A stretch of DNA of 64,000 bases. Source: JAWAAW01 sp964353335. GTDB lineage: Archaea; Nanobdellota; Nanobdellia; Woesearchaeales; ARS49. The first letter of the stretch is position 1, and each line of letters opens with the position of its first letter. Of the stretch, positions 8,072 to 23,000 are shown piece by piece. A program made the position numbers and the translations under genes. The notes under the pieces were generated by a model. It was not told the origin of the DNA and did not search any database. It worked only from the letters and a program-made list of their open reading frames with translations. The stretch is from the NCBI GenBank assembly GCA_964353335.1, contig CAYGVI010000001.1, forward strand, positions 1 through 64,000. The letters are read 5' to 3'.

Positions 8072-11000
8072 ACTGCTCCTCATTCTGGCAGTGCTGATTG
8101 TTTCAGCAGTCCTTGTTTCAGCCGCCAGCCTCGATGACCTGTCAAACATGGCAAGCATGCTGAAAGACCCTGTTGCGCCAAAGCCGGTTGCCCAGCCTGC
8201 GCCAATTACTGCGCCTGCAGCACAGCCTGCTCCGCAAGTTGCACCTCCTGCACCAACTCTGCCTCCTGTTCCAAAGGAAGTTGTTGTTGCCTCTGCACCG
8301 CTGCCTGTTGCAGAAACAGCGCCAAAGCCAGCAGAACAGCAACCGCAGGTAATCATAATTCCAGAAAACAAGACTGCAAAAGCGCAGGCATCCGCCCCGG
8401 CACAAATCCAGATTCCAGTGCCTGCTCCAACGCCAGCACCAATTCCTGCACCTGCGGTACAGCCTGCTCCCGTTACACGGCCTGCGGCAACGACTGCGCC
8501 AATTCAATCAACCCAAGAAAGCACCCTGAAGCCAATCCCTGTACCAACACCCCCAAGGCTTCCGCAAAGCGTTGTGGTAAGCTCTGCACAATTGCCAGCG
8601 GCTCCTGCTTCAAAGCCAGCAGAGCAACAGCCTGAGGAAACAAAGCCAGAAACAATAGTGATACCTGCAAAGGCGCCTGAACCAGCGCCAACAGCAACAG
8701 CACAGCCCGCTCCGGCAGCATCGCAGGATGTTGGCGACATTTTTGGAAGCAGGATGGACACATTCCTCGCGCCGCCAGAGATTGTCCTTGAGGACCACAG
8801 CGGAGCGGAGAAAGCGCCGGCAGCAATAACAGTGCTTGACCCTGCCACAGGAAAGCCCACAAGCCTTGAGAGAAACAAGAGGTATGACATCAGCCTGAAC
8901 ATTTCAAAAGAAAGGCGCATTGTCATCAGTAACGCCCTTGTAACAGGGGCAACACTGCCTGTCAGGCTTGAGGAGCTTGGCAGCGAAATGGGCTTCAGGT
9001 CAGTTGTCGCGATAGACCTCGCAGGGCTTGACTTTGCGAATGCAACTTATTACATGACTGCAAAGGGCTATGAGCTGTTCAAGTGCAAACTCTGGAATTA
9101 CACTGCGCAGGAATGCAATGGCGACTGGGTAAAAATAAAGGACACAGTGCCTGGAAAAACATACGCGATAAAGCTTGGCCCTGACGACCCTGCGCTCGCA
9201 GACAGCGGAGGGGTGTTCTTTGACGGGTTTGAAAACGGCCTCTCGGCAAACAACTGGACAATAAACGGCACAGGAAACAAGTGGACAAACACAACAACAA
9301 ACCCTTACAATGGCACAAGGCACGCGCAGGCAAACCAGCCGACAGCAAGCACCTCAATGCGCGTCAGCATCAACACTTCAGGATATTCAACAATAAGCGT
9401 CAGTTATGCCAGAAGGCTTGTCGGGCTTGACATTGCTGACGAGTTCGCGGCATTGTGGTACAATGGCACAGTGTGGAGCGTGCTTGAGCAGACAGGCGCC
9501 AGCGCGGCAAATGATGCGAACTATATTGTCAGGAATTACACACTTGGCCCGTCTGCAGGCAACAAGACAATAATCCTTGAATTTATGTGCATGGCAAACC
9601 TTGCAAATGAATACTGCCGTGTTGATGATGTGCGCGTCAACAGCACATCAATTGCTGACCCTGATCCTCCAAGCGTAACCTGGACAAACATCAGCAGGCT
9701 GACCCCGTATGTGGGTGATTCTGTCTGCCTCCTCGCAAACGTCACTGACAAGACAGGGGTGAAGTCTGTGATTGCCCAAATCCGCCTTCCAAGCGGGGCA
9801 AACATCACCCTGCCGCTGTATGACGACCTCACCTGCAACAGCCCGCCAGGAGACAGCGTTTATTCAAACCACCTGATGGTGACTGCAGAAGGAACGTACA
9901 ACTGGACAACAATCAACACAACAGACACCCTGAACAATGCAGGAACATTCATTGTCGGAAAGAAATTCACGAGCCTTCTTGGGATGCAACAGGAAAACTA
10001 CCGCGTTCCGCCAAACCTCTCGCGCTATGACAACGGCACAATCATCAATGCAGCGCTAATCAACACCTCAAATGATGTTTATGCCGCACAGGACCTGCCC
10101 AAAAACTCTGAAACATACATGTATTTCAACTGGACACTAAACATCTCAGGCGACATAGTCTCGAGCAATGCCACAATTGAGCACAGCTACAGCTCAACAG
10201 CAGGAGTGACTGTTGATTTGCAGATAAAGAACAGCACAACCTGGCAGAATGTCTGCTACCTGACTGTTTCCGCAAGCGATGTTACAAACTATTGCGACCT
10301 TGCGGCATTTGTGCAGGGCAATGCAAGCGTCTTGAACAGGCTTGAGCTTCGAACGCACGTTACAACAGGCAACCAGGCCAGGACGCAGTATGTTGACTAT
10401 GTTGCCCTTGGCTATGAAGCAGCTCCGCCAGGCAGTCTAACAAAATGCGACAACATCACCTCATCAAAGACACTTGGCAAGGACATAACCTCAGGAAACA
10501 CCTGCGTGATATTTGGCGCAGACAACATTGCACTGGACTGCAGCAATTACGCAATAACTTACGGCACTGCAGGAACCTGGGGGCTGGGAATTTCAGCGCC
10601 AGGAAGGAAAAACATCACGATAAAGAACTGCAGGATACGCGACACAAACGCGTCAGGAAGCTTTGGGGTGGGAATTTACCTTGAAAACACAAACAGCAGC
10701 ACAATAGCAAACACCACAATCATCACAAACGGCACAGAATACAACCACGGCATTCTCGTGCAGGGGCCCTCAAGCAACAACACAATCGCAAACAGCACAA
10801 TACTCGTGTCAGGCAGGCTGAGCTTCAACACAGGAATTTACCTGATGACAGGCGCAACAGGCACAGCAGTCATTGGAAACACAGTCAACACCTCAGGAAA
10901 TGGAAGCGGGCACGCAATCCTGATTGACTCTGGCGCATCAAACAATATCATCAGGAACAACGCGATAAGAACCTCAGGCAGCTCAAGCTTCAATATTGGC

Positions 11001-14000
11001 ATTTTCCTGCTTTCCAGCACAACAAACATTACCATTGAAAACAACACCGTCAGGACAAACGGCACAGGAAGCGACCACGGAATACTGCTCCAGACAAACG
11101 CGAACAACAACACAATCGCAAACAACACAATCCTGACAGCAGGCAACAACAGCTTCAATGCAGGAATTTACCTGCTGGCAAACGCGTCTGAAAACAAGAT
11201 AACAGGCAACCGGGTGAACACATCAGGCACGACTGACAACACCTGCATTCTGCTTGAAAATGAAGCAAACAGCAACATTGTTGAAAACAACACTGTGCGA
11301 AGCAGGGGAAGCGGGGCGTCAAATGAGGGAATTGAGCTCATAGGACCTGCGCGCAACAACAGCATAGCGTGGAACACCATAATCACAAATGGAACAACAA
11401 CAAACCACGGAATACAGCTTCAGAACGGCGCAAACAGCAACACAATCGCGAACAATACAGTGACATCCGGCGGAAGCGCGAACTTTAATGTTGGAATAAT
11501 TGTGCTTTCCAGCTCGCTTGAGAACCTGCTTGCGAACAATTCTGTCAGCACTTCAGGAACTGACAGCGACCATGGCTTCTTCATAACTGACCAGTCAGAC
11601 AATACCACGATTGCGCTCAACAACATTGCCATCAGCGGGGTATCAAGCTACGGAATAGGCATAGAGAACATAAGCGCGATAACATTGTCAGACAACATCC
11701 TTGCAAATCCTGACTTTGAATTCCATATTTTCAACTCAAGCGAGACAAGCATTTCAGGCGATTTCGGCAATTACTCATTTGAAGACGCCACAATCACTGT
11801 TGAAAAGAAAGGAAAATCAAAAGTCAAGTTCAACAAGAAAATAACCGGCAAGGGAAAAAAGCTCAAGTCAGCAATCACACTGGAGGATGACGGCGTATTT
11901 GTCAATAACACTGCGCAGGAATTCAACGTTTCTGCAAACATCACCATCTTTGGCATCAATGCAACTGACTTTGTGATTGACGCTGACTTTGGAGACAATG
12001 ATTTCTTTGAGGAATGCCCTGAAACAATCTGCACAATAATACAGAACAGCCAGGGGGAAAAATTCCTGCGCGTGGGCGTGTCGCACTTCACAAAATACAG
12101 GATTCTGCCTGCGATTGTCAAAATACTTGTCAATTATCCTGCAAACGCATCAGGAATCCTGCTTAACGAAAGCGTCAACATAACCGCCAACATAACTCCG
12201 ACAGGCTCAAGAAAGCTTGACATCATCCAGGCAAACCTCACACTGCCAGACGGCACTGTGATTGAACTGCCTTTCCTGAATGTGACAAAGGACATCTTCA
12301 ATTATTCCCTCACGACAGGCGAAATAGTGCAGCGCGGAAAATACAACCTCACATTCTTTGCTAATGACAGCAAGAACATCAGGAAAACAACATTTTCATT
12401 CTTTGCCAGAAAGGCATACAACATAATTGACATCGTGAACAGCACAAACGCGTTCGCGAGCTATGCACCGACAGTGCTCAGCAACAGGTCAGGGGTGCTC
12501 AACCTGACAATTGCCGTGCAAAATGGCAGAATCAAGACAATAACAGCAGACCGCCATCACGAAAGCTCGGTAAACAGCAGGCTGAGGATTGACGACCTTG
12601 GAGGAGACGGGCTTGTGTCTGCAAGAAGAGCGCTTGACACAACTGCATTCAATTCAACAGAAGTCAATATGGTTGTCAATGCAACAGGCACAAGCGTGTT
12701 CAAGTGCATTGACTGGGACTTTGAGAACAGGAATTGCAATGGCGGCTGGGAAAAGAAAGTGCACGTGAGCCCGGGCCAGCTTTACAACATAAAATCCACA
12801 GAGCCCGAGGCAGTCGGATACGGCGAGGGAAACAATGCAGTTGATGTGCTTGACAGGAACAAGATGCTGCAGAGCTTCACTGAATTGGCTGATGCAAACC
12901 CTGACAGCACAAATAATGTCACGCTCACAGTCTCATCGCATCCTATAAAGAAGATTGAGCTGAAGCACGCAGATACTGCGCAGTCAAATGATTTGCGCAT
13001 TGACACAATCCAGGCGCCAGAGCAGTTCAAGAGGGACATTGTGCAACAGTATGCAATTGATACAGGCAGTTTGAGCTTCACAGAAGGGTCAATAACAGTA
13101 ACAGCAAAGGGAACAAGGCTCAGGAAGTGCGCGCTTTGGAACATCACAACACAGCAGTGCGACGGCAGCTGGGCAGATTACATGAGCCTCACGCCAGGGC
13201 AGCAGTATACAGTTGCAATAGGCCCCGGAGACCCTGCATTCCAGGAAATCAATGCAACAGACGCGTGGCACCTTGACACAAACAGGCAGGTGATTGAGAA
13301 CATTTTCAGCGCAATCTACCAGAATGACAATGTCTTCTCTCCGCAAATCCTGCACAATGAGTACGCCCGCGCAAGATTCTCAAGAAACCTGACAAACAAC
13401 AACACAATTGACTTTGTGGCGCGCGCATTCGGCTCAGGAGGGGTGTATGTTGAGATTTATCCTGCAGGAAGCGACACTCTCGTGGCAAGGTCAGGCTGGA
13501 TAAATGACAGCACTGCACACTATTACCTCAGGCTCGGGATGAATGACAGCGAGGCATATGACACGTTTGACATAAAGACAATCAGCGACCCAATGAACAT
13601 CTCATCGTATGTGGAATATGACCTCATCCACGACGAGGCAGAGCTTGAGGCAGGAATACTGCAGGTCTATCAAGGCGGTGCAGTGGTCGGGCCTGTTGAC
13701 ACATATATCCCGATTGGCGGAGTTGTTGACACGACAAGGTCAATCCTTTTCTTCAGCACAAGGGAATACCAGGGCTCGCCAAGCAATGGAGAGGTCGCGG
13801 CAACAATACTGAACAGCACGCACATCTGGTTCATACACCCTGCAGGAGCAGTGCCTGTGAATGTCACATGGTATGTTGCTGAATTCGGGCGCGGGCTACA
13901 AGTGCAGAGAGGGCTTACCCAGCCTGCAGCAACAACAACTTACACCAAGCTTGCTGCGCCGATTAATGAAACAGCCTCATTCATGGTGCCGTCAGGATAC

Positions 14001-17000
14001 AACAACACAGGAACAATCTGGGGAGAAGACGACCTTGTAAGGTTCAGGATAGTCAACTCAACAGACATAGAACTGCGCACTTATGGCGCGACAACAGCAG
14101 GGGATGTTGCAGGATGGCAGGTTGTTGAATTTAACGGCTCTGTTGTGCAGCGCGGGCTCATAGACATGCCCTCTACGACAAGGGTGCTGCTTGTCAACCT
14201 CACAACTCCGGTTAACCTGAGCCGCTCATTCATTTTGGCAAGCTACGGTGTTTCAGGCACATTGACTGGCGCAAACTCAAACATAATCTCCAAGCTGGTT
14301 AATGCTACACAAATAGAGTTCAACAGGAATGGAACAGGAATATCTGCAAACATCTCATGGGAGGTTGTTGAGCTTCCTGTTCCGAACACTGTCCAGTATG
14401 GAATCGCTGACTTTGACACGACAACAACAGTAATCAATGCAACACTTTCAACAATCAATGTCAGCCAGAGCGTGGCATTTGCATCATCTGCGCCGATTGC
14501 AGGGCTGTCAATGGGCAACTCCAGCCTCACTGGCGATGACAACCCAGGGGCAGGAATGTTCACTCTCAACATAACAAACTCCACAAACCTGCAGATAATG
14601 CGCTATGCAAGCGGCGGGTTTGTGTCATCAGTGCAGTGGTTTGTTGTGAACTTCGCTGCGATAATCCCGCGCTTCAATTACACAAACATGAGCGTGGCAA
14701 AGACAGACTTCCCTGACCCTGTAAATATCAGCTCAAATCTCACATACCAGATTACTGTGACTGCAACTGGAAACGGCACGTCGTTCAATGTGACTGTGAA
14801 TGAGACTTATTCAACGCTGGCAATCTATCTCGCAAGCTCGCCAGCGCCTGTTGCCGGAACAAACAATTCCTGGCTACTTGGCAACCTCACAAACGGCACT
14901 GTGAGGACAATCAACATCACAGTGTTCACACTTAATGCAACAAACGGCACAATCCTCAACAACACAGTGAATGTGACATTCCAGAATGAGACAGGGGCGT
15001 TCCTGAGCGTGTTTGTGCGCCAGAACACCACGCTCATCAGGCCGCCAGGACAGCTTAATGCAACACTGCTGTCGCCTGTGCCGAACATTGTGACAAATGT
15101 AACCCAATACACAACGTTCAACATGAGCGCGAACATAACCTGCACAGGAGAACCAACATCAGTCTGCGGAAACGTGACATCATACTCGCTGTACAACACG
15201 ACCTGGAACCTGTCAGGAAACTGGTTTAACACCAGCTACATGTACAGGCTACCTGTCACATTCAGGGAGCTTCAGGGAAGGCCGCAGAATTACACGCACG
15301 TGCTGTTCAATGTAACGCTTCCTGCAAACCGGCTGTTCAATGAAAACGGAACAATGCTTGTCTGCGGCGGAGTGCAAGTGCCGTTTGACGCTTATGCTCT
15401 TGCTTACTCAGGAAGCTCTGTGACATCGCTTGAAGGGCTTACTGAGCTGAACTTCTCTGCAATGGAGACAAAGGAATGCGCACTGTACTATGACCCGTAC
15501 ATAAATGCGACAGAAGTACTGCCATCACAGACAGGATGGGATTATGCGTGCGCTTCGCCATACGCATACTGCGGACAGCCAGGGCTTACAAATGTCACGC
15601 CCCAGACCGCAACCTATTACGGTAACTACTCAAACATCAGCATGGACCCTGTGACCTGCGGGGCAGCAACTGACTATTTCACGCACTCAATATGGTGCTA
15701 CTTCAAGGCGCCAAGAAGCGGAAACATCTCATTCGCGCTTGGCTCTGACGACGGCTCAATGCTGTTCATCAACAACTCCCTTGTTGTTGACAACCGCGGA
15801 TGCCAGGCAACAACCTGCAGGTCAGGAAACACCTCAATCTTCACGCAAAGCAGGTATTACAGCATGAAAGTCGCCTATGACGAGTACAATGGAGGCTCAA
15901 CACTTTACGCAGTTTATGACCCGCTTACCTGCGCAGGAGTTCCGACAGGAAACTACATTGACACAGAATGCTACCAGTACTACGGCGATGCCTGGCAGAT
16001 TAACGGAACGCCGAATGCCGAGCAGAACCTGACGCAGGAAACATTTGTGAACATAAGCACGCTTAATGGCGCAACGCCGTTCTTTACAACAAATGCAAAC
16101 CCACAATACTGCAACCTTGTGGTTGGCCAGTCCTGCCAGCTAAACTGGACAGTAAACGCGACCGGGGCGGTTAATTCAGATTACAAGATACGCGTCAATG
16201 TGTCAAGCAACATAAGCGGAGTTGCGCCTGCGCTCACTGAAAACACAACTATCAAGATTATTGCGGTAAACAACCCGCCAAACATTTCTGCAGTGCTGCT
16301 GAACTCAACAAACAATTACATCAATGACACAGACCAGAACCTGACGCGCTATGTGATTAACGCGACAGACCCTGAAAATAACGCTGTGCAGAACATCACT
16401 GACTGGCGCATGAACAACAAGAGCATCGCACTGCTCAATATGCCGTTTGAGACAAATGTAAACAGCTTAACAACCGGTGCAATCAGGGACTACTCGCTAA
16501 ATGGCAACAATGGGACACTCGGGGCAGGCACGGCTGCAAATGCGCCGGTGTGGAACAGCTCAGGAAAGATTGGCGGCTCTTACACATTTGACGGAATTGA
16601 TGACTTTATTCAGGTCTCAGGGCTTCTTTCACAGCCGGCAAGCGCCACAATATCCGCATGGGTAAACTGGGCGCCAAAATCAACAGATGCTGAAGCTGAA
16701 ATAGTTTCACTCGGCGACCATATCGCGCTCAGGCTGGCAGGACCTGCTGGAACGCCATATAACGGAGTATACGGATTCTATTATGACGGAACAACCTGGC
16801 AGATGACAGACTCAGGAATTTATGTGAACGGAACCGGCTGGCACCACGTCGCTTATACATTTAACAACGCGACAAAAACGCAGGCAGTCTATGTTGACGG
16901 AGTACTTGCAGGCAGCACTGCGCACGCCCTGCCTATTATTTACACGGGGCTTGGAACAAACACATTCATTGGAAAGCACGGAAATGGGGGCGCAACCTGG

Positions 17001-20000
17001 GACTTTAACGGCACAATAGATGAAGTCATTGTCTTCAACCGCTCAGTATCAGCTGAGCAAATCCTGCAGTTGTATGTTGAAGGCAATGCAAGCATCAGAC
17101 AGAGGACAATAGTCAGCAATGAAACAATAACTGGTGAAGTCTGGCAGGCGTGCGTGACTCCGAATGACAACAAGCTGGACGGCGCTACAGTGTGCAGCAA
17201 CAATTTGACAATAAGGCCAAGGCCGTACATCCGTGTCAATTTCACAACACCAACACCTGCTAATGACACGTATACGCTGAACAGGAGTGTTGTAATCAAT
17301 ATGACAATTGACAGCACAGGAAGCCTTGCGCAGTTCGTGTACAACTGGAATGGCACCAATTACACTGTGCTCAATGAATCCCTTGTTTTGCTGTACAACT
17401 TCAACAACCTGACTGCGCTGGGAGAAAACTCGACAACTGTTGCTGACATCTCGAATTATGGCAATACTGGCACGATTTACGGAGACGTCGACTGGACCTC
17501 TTCAGGAAAGTATGGCGGCGCATACAGGTTCCACGGCATAGGTGACTACATAGACGCAGGAAGCGGAAACGGCCTGAACATAACTGGTGAAATCACCCTT
17601 GCCGCATGGATCAACCTCGCACAACTGGGAATAGACCAGAAAATCATAGGCAAGCAGAGCGGAACATCAGGCGGGTACAAGATGGGAATCTTCACCAACA
17701 ACAAGGCAGAGATGGAAGTCAGGGACGCGGCAAACACCCCATACCTCAACAGGGGAGTGGCAGGCGGAACAGTCCTGCAGGCAGGCGTTTGGTATTGCAT
17801 TATGGGAGTTTATTCGCAGGCAGGAGGGTATATCGCGACTTATGTGAACGGCGAACTTGACAGGAATTTCTCAACAGCAGGAGTGCTCGCGCCAACAACA
17901 GGCAACCTGAACATTGGAAGAGAGCCGTTCGCGCCTTCGCTGTACTTCAACGGCACAATTGACGGGGTTTACATCTGGCGCAAGGCGCTGACACCTGATG
18001 AAATAAGGGAAAACTGCATGTACACCCTGCAGAAAATCAATATGACCGCATGGTATTTCTATGTAAACCAGAGCCTGAACGCAACAGACGGGCTTGACTT
18101 TGGCGACTACAATTATTCAGGCTGCGGAAAAGACTTTGCGAATAATGTCAACTGCACTCTGACGCAAATAATACACATAAGGCCGCGCAATGCCAGCAAC
18201 ATGACCGTTGTCAAGACAGATTCTCCAGACCCTGTTAATGTAAGCCAGAATCTGACTTACGTGATTAATGTCACAAGCACAGGACCTGGAAGGGCATTCA
18301 ATGTAACAGTAAACGACACGTACTCAACACGCGTAATTTATCTGACTTCCAGCCCGACACCAATCACAGGCACTAATAATACTTGGATAATCGGCAACCT
18401 AACAGCAAACCAAAGCGTACTCATCAACATAACAGTATTCACACTGAATGTTTCTAACGGAACCCTGATTAACAACACGGTTAATGTGAGCTTCCAGAAC
18501 GAGACAAGCATACTGCTGAACACAAGCACAACAATCAACACAACAGTAATTGTGCCTGTAGTCGCAGTGTTCAACTTCAGCAATATTTCTGTCACAAAGA
18601 CAGACAACCCAGACCCTGTAAATGCAAACAGCAACCTGACATACCAGATTAATGTCACAAGCAATGGCAACGGAACAGCATACAATGTAACAGTCAATGA
18701 CACATATTCAACACGCGTAATCTACCTAACATCGCAGCCAACACCGCTCACAGGAACAAACAACACCTGGATACTCGGCAACCTCACGCCAGGAACAAAC
18801 AGAACAATCAACATAACAGTATTCGTGCTAAACATCACCAATGGAACACTCATCAACAACACAGTAAACGTTTCATACAACAACGAAACAGGAATACTCC
18901 TCAACAGAAGCACAACAATAAACACAACAGTACTCAGCTACCCGCAATACAACTTCAGCAACATAAGCATAACCAAGACAGACTTCCCAGACCCAGTAAA
19001 CAAAAGCCAAAACCTGACTTACCAAATCAATGTTTCATCAACAGGCAACGGAACAGCATACAATGTAACAGTCAACGACACATACTCAACAAGAGTCATC
19101 TACCTAGCATCACAACCAACGCCAGTTGCCGGAACAAACAATTACTGGGTGCTCGGCAACCTCACCCCCGGCTCAAACAGGACAATCAACATCACAGTGC
19201 TTGCAATGAACATAACCAACGGCACACTCATCAACAATACAGCAAACATTTCATACAATAATGAGACAGGCGCACTTCTGAACATAAGCACCATAATAAA
19301 CACCACAGTGCAAAACAGGCCGCCAAACATCACCCAAGTCATCCTCAACACGACAAACCCGCTGACAAACAACACAGACCAAAACCTCACAGTTTACGTC
19401 ATCAACGCAACAGACCCTGACGACCAAATAATCCAAAACATAACAGACTGGCAGCTCAATAACAGCGCAGGATTTGCATCAATAGCAGTCCTGAACATGC
19501 CGTTTGAGACCAACATTCAACGCAATACCGCAGGAGCAATCAGGGATTACAGCACATACGGCAACAATGGAACGCTGACTGGCAGCAGCGCCGCAAACAT
19601 TCCAATATGGACTGCGTCTGGAAAAGTCGGCGGAGCATATGACTTTGACGGCACAAACAGGATAATAAACGTGTCAGACTCTCTGAGTTTGGACAACACA
19701 AACAAGCTCACAATTTCCGCGTGGGTTTATCCAAGAGTGCTTGATACAAGCGCAAGGGGAGTAATTTCAAAGAGGGTCAGCGCAGCAGCAGGACAGGCAT
19801 ATTCGCTGTTCTTCTATACCGGTATTAAGCTGGCGGTTGATATTGTGGGCACTGACAACCGCTTCTTCACAAACAACACGTTTAGCGTGAACCAATGGTA
19901 TCACATAGTTGTTGTTTATGATGGCACCCTCGCAGCAGCCCAGAGGGTCAAGGTATACATCAATGGAACCCTGGATACTGTCGGAGCTGAAACTGCAGCA

Positions 20001-23000
20001 ACAATCCCTGACTATGCATCAGACCTGACAATCGGCGCATTAAACGCAGGATACGGCACTTATTACAACGGCACAATTGATGAAGTCCTCATACTGAACC
20101 GCTCATTGTCGCCTGAACAAGTCTGGCAGTTGTATGTCAACGGCAACAACAGCCTGCACCTGATGACAATAGTGCCGCCGGAAACCAATCCTGACGAGCT
20201 GTGGCAGACCTGCGTCACACCCAATGACAACCAGACAGACGGCAATACCATCTGCAGCAATACAGTCCTGATAAAGCCAAAACCACTCAATTTCAGCAAT
20301 ATCAGCATCACAAAGACAGACTTCCCAGACCCAGTAAATGCCAGCAGCAACCTCACTTACCAAATCAATGTTTCATCAACAGGCAACGGAACAGCATACA
20401 ATGTCACAGTAAACGACACATACTCAACAAGAGTAATCTACCTCACATCATCGCCAACACCAATTGCCGGAACAAACAACACCTGGCTATTCAACCTCAC
20501 ACCAGGAATGAACATCAGCATAAACATCACAGTATTCACGCTGAATGTCAGCAATGGAACACTGATTAACAACACAGTCAATGTAAGTTTCCAAAACGAA
20601 ACAGGAATACGCCTCAACAAAAGCACAACAATCAACACAACTGTTCTGAATCCGCCATTGTTCAACATCAGCAACATTTCTGTCACAAAGACAGACTTCC
20701 CAGACCCTGTGAACGTGTCAAGCAACCTGACATACCAAATCAATGTTTCATCAACAGGCAACGGAACAGCATACAATGTCACAGTCAACGACACATACTC
20801 AACACGAGTCATCTACCTCGCATCACAACCAACGCCGCTAACAGGAACAAACAACACATGGCTATTCAACCTCACACCAGGAATGAACATCAGCATCAAC
20901 ATCACAGTATTCACGCTTAATGTCAGCAATGGAACTCTCATCAACAACACAGTCAACGCAAGCTTCAACAATGAAACCGGAGCACGGCTCAACAGAAGCA
21001 CAACAATCAACACAACAGTACTCAGCTACCCGCTCTACAACTTCACAAACATTTCTGTAACCAAGACAGACTTCCCAGACCCAGTCAATGCCAGCAGCAA
21101 TCTGACATATCAGATTAATATTTCATCGACAGGCAACGGAACAGCATTCAATGTCACAGTAAATGACACATACTCAACACGCGTCATCTACCTCGCATCA
21201 CAGCCGACACCGCTCACAGGAACAAACAACACCTGGAACTGGACAATATTATCGCCAGGAACAAACATCAGCATAAACATCACAGTGTTTACACTCAACG
21301 TCACAAACGGCACGCTCATCAACAACACAGTAAATGTCAGCTTCAACAATGAAACAGGCGCCAGGCTGAATAGAAGCACAACAATAAACACAACAGTGGT
21401 TGTGCCGTTTATACAAAACACAAGCAACATTACTGTTGTCAAGACAGATTCTCCAGACCCAGTCAACGTAAGCAGCAACCTGACTTACGTAATCAATGTA
21501 ACAAGTACAGGACCTGGCAGGGCATTCAATGTAACAGTAAACGACACGTACTCAACACGAGTCATCTACCTCACATCCAGCCCAACACCCCTTACTGGCA
21601 CTAATAATACCTGGATAATCGGCAATTTGACCGCAAACCAAAGTGTACTCATCAACATAACAGTATTCACACTCAACGTAAGCAACGGAACACTCATCAA
21701 CAACACAGTAAACGTATCATGGCAGAACGAAACAAGCATTAGACTAAACGCCAGCACAACAATCAACACAACAGTACTCAGCTACCCGCGGTACAACAAC
21801 AGCAACATCTCAGTTGTAAAAACAGACAATCCTGACCCTGTCAATGTCAGCAGCAATTTGACTTATGTGATTAATGTCACAAGCAATGGAAACGGAACAG
21901 CATATAACGTAACAGTAAACGACACATACTCAACACGCGTAATTTATCTGACTTCCAGCCCAACACCGCTTGCTGGCACTAATAATACGTGGATAATCGG
22001 CAACCTCACACCCGGAATAAGCGTGCTCATCAACATAACAGTGTTCACGCTGAATGTCAGCAATGGAACCCTGCTTAACAACACGGTAAATGTCAGCTTC
22101 AATAATGAAACAGGAATACGCATCAACAGAAGCACAACAATCAACACAACAGTGCTAAGTTATCCACTCTACAACTTCACAAATATCTCTGTCACAAAGA
22201 CAGACAACCCAGACCCAGTCAACGCAAGCACAAACCTGACATACCAGATTAACATCTCAAACACAGGAAATGGAACAGCATACAATGTAACAGTAAATGA
22301 TACTTACCCGCCGCAAGTAATCTACCTCACATCGCAGCCAACACCGCTCACAGGAACAAACAACACCTGGAACTGGACAGTATTATTGCCAGGAACAAAC
22401 ATCAGCATAAACATCACAGTGTTCACGCTGAATGTCAGCAACGGGACGCTTATCAACAACACAGTAAACGTAAGCTTCAACAATGAAACAGGGACCAAAC
22501 TCAACAGAAGCACAACAATAAACACAACAGTACTCAGCTACCCGCAATACAACCTCAGCAACATCTCAGTCGTCAAGACAGATTCACCAGACCCGGTAAA
22601 CGTCAGCAGCAACCTGACATACGTAATCAACGTCACAAGCAATGGAAATGGCACAGCATACAATGTAACAGTCAATGACACGTACTCAACACGCGTAATC
22701 TACCTTACATCCAGCCCAGCACCGCTTTCCGGCACAAACAACACATGGATACTTGGCAACCTGACAAACGGAACAAGCATACTCATCAACATAACAGTAT
22801 TCACGCTGAATGTCAGCAACGGAACCCTGCTTAACAACACGGTAAATGTTTCGTTCAACAACCAAACAGGCACACTCAACAACAGAAGCACAACAATCAA
22901 CACAACAGTGCTAAGCTACCCGCAATACAACTTCAGCAACATATCCCTGACAAAAACAGATTCCCCTGACCCTGTCAACAAGAGCAGCAACCTGACATAC

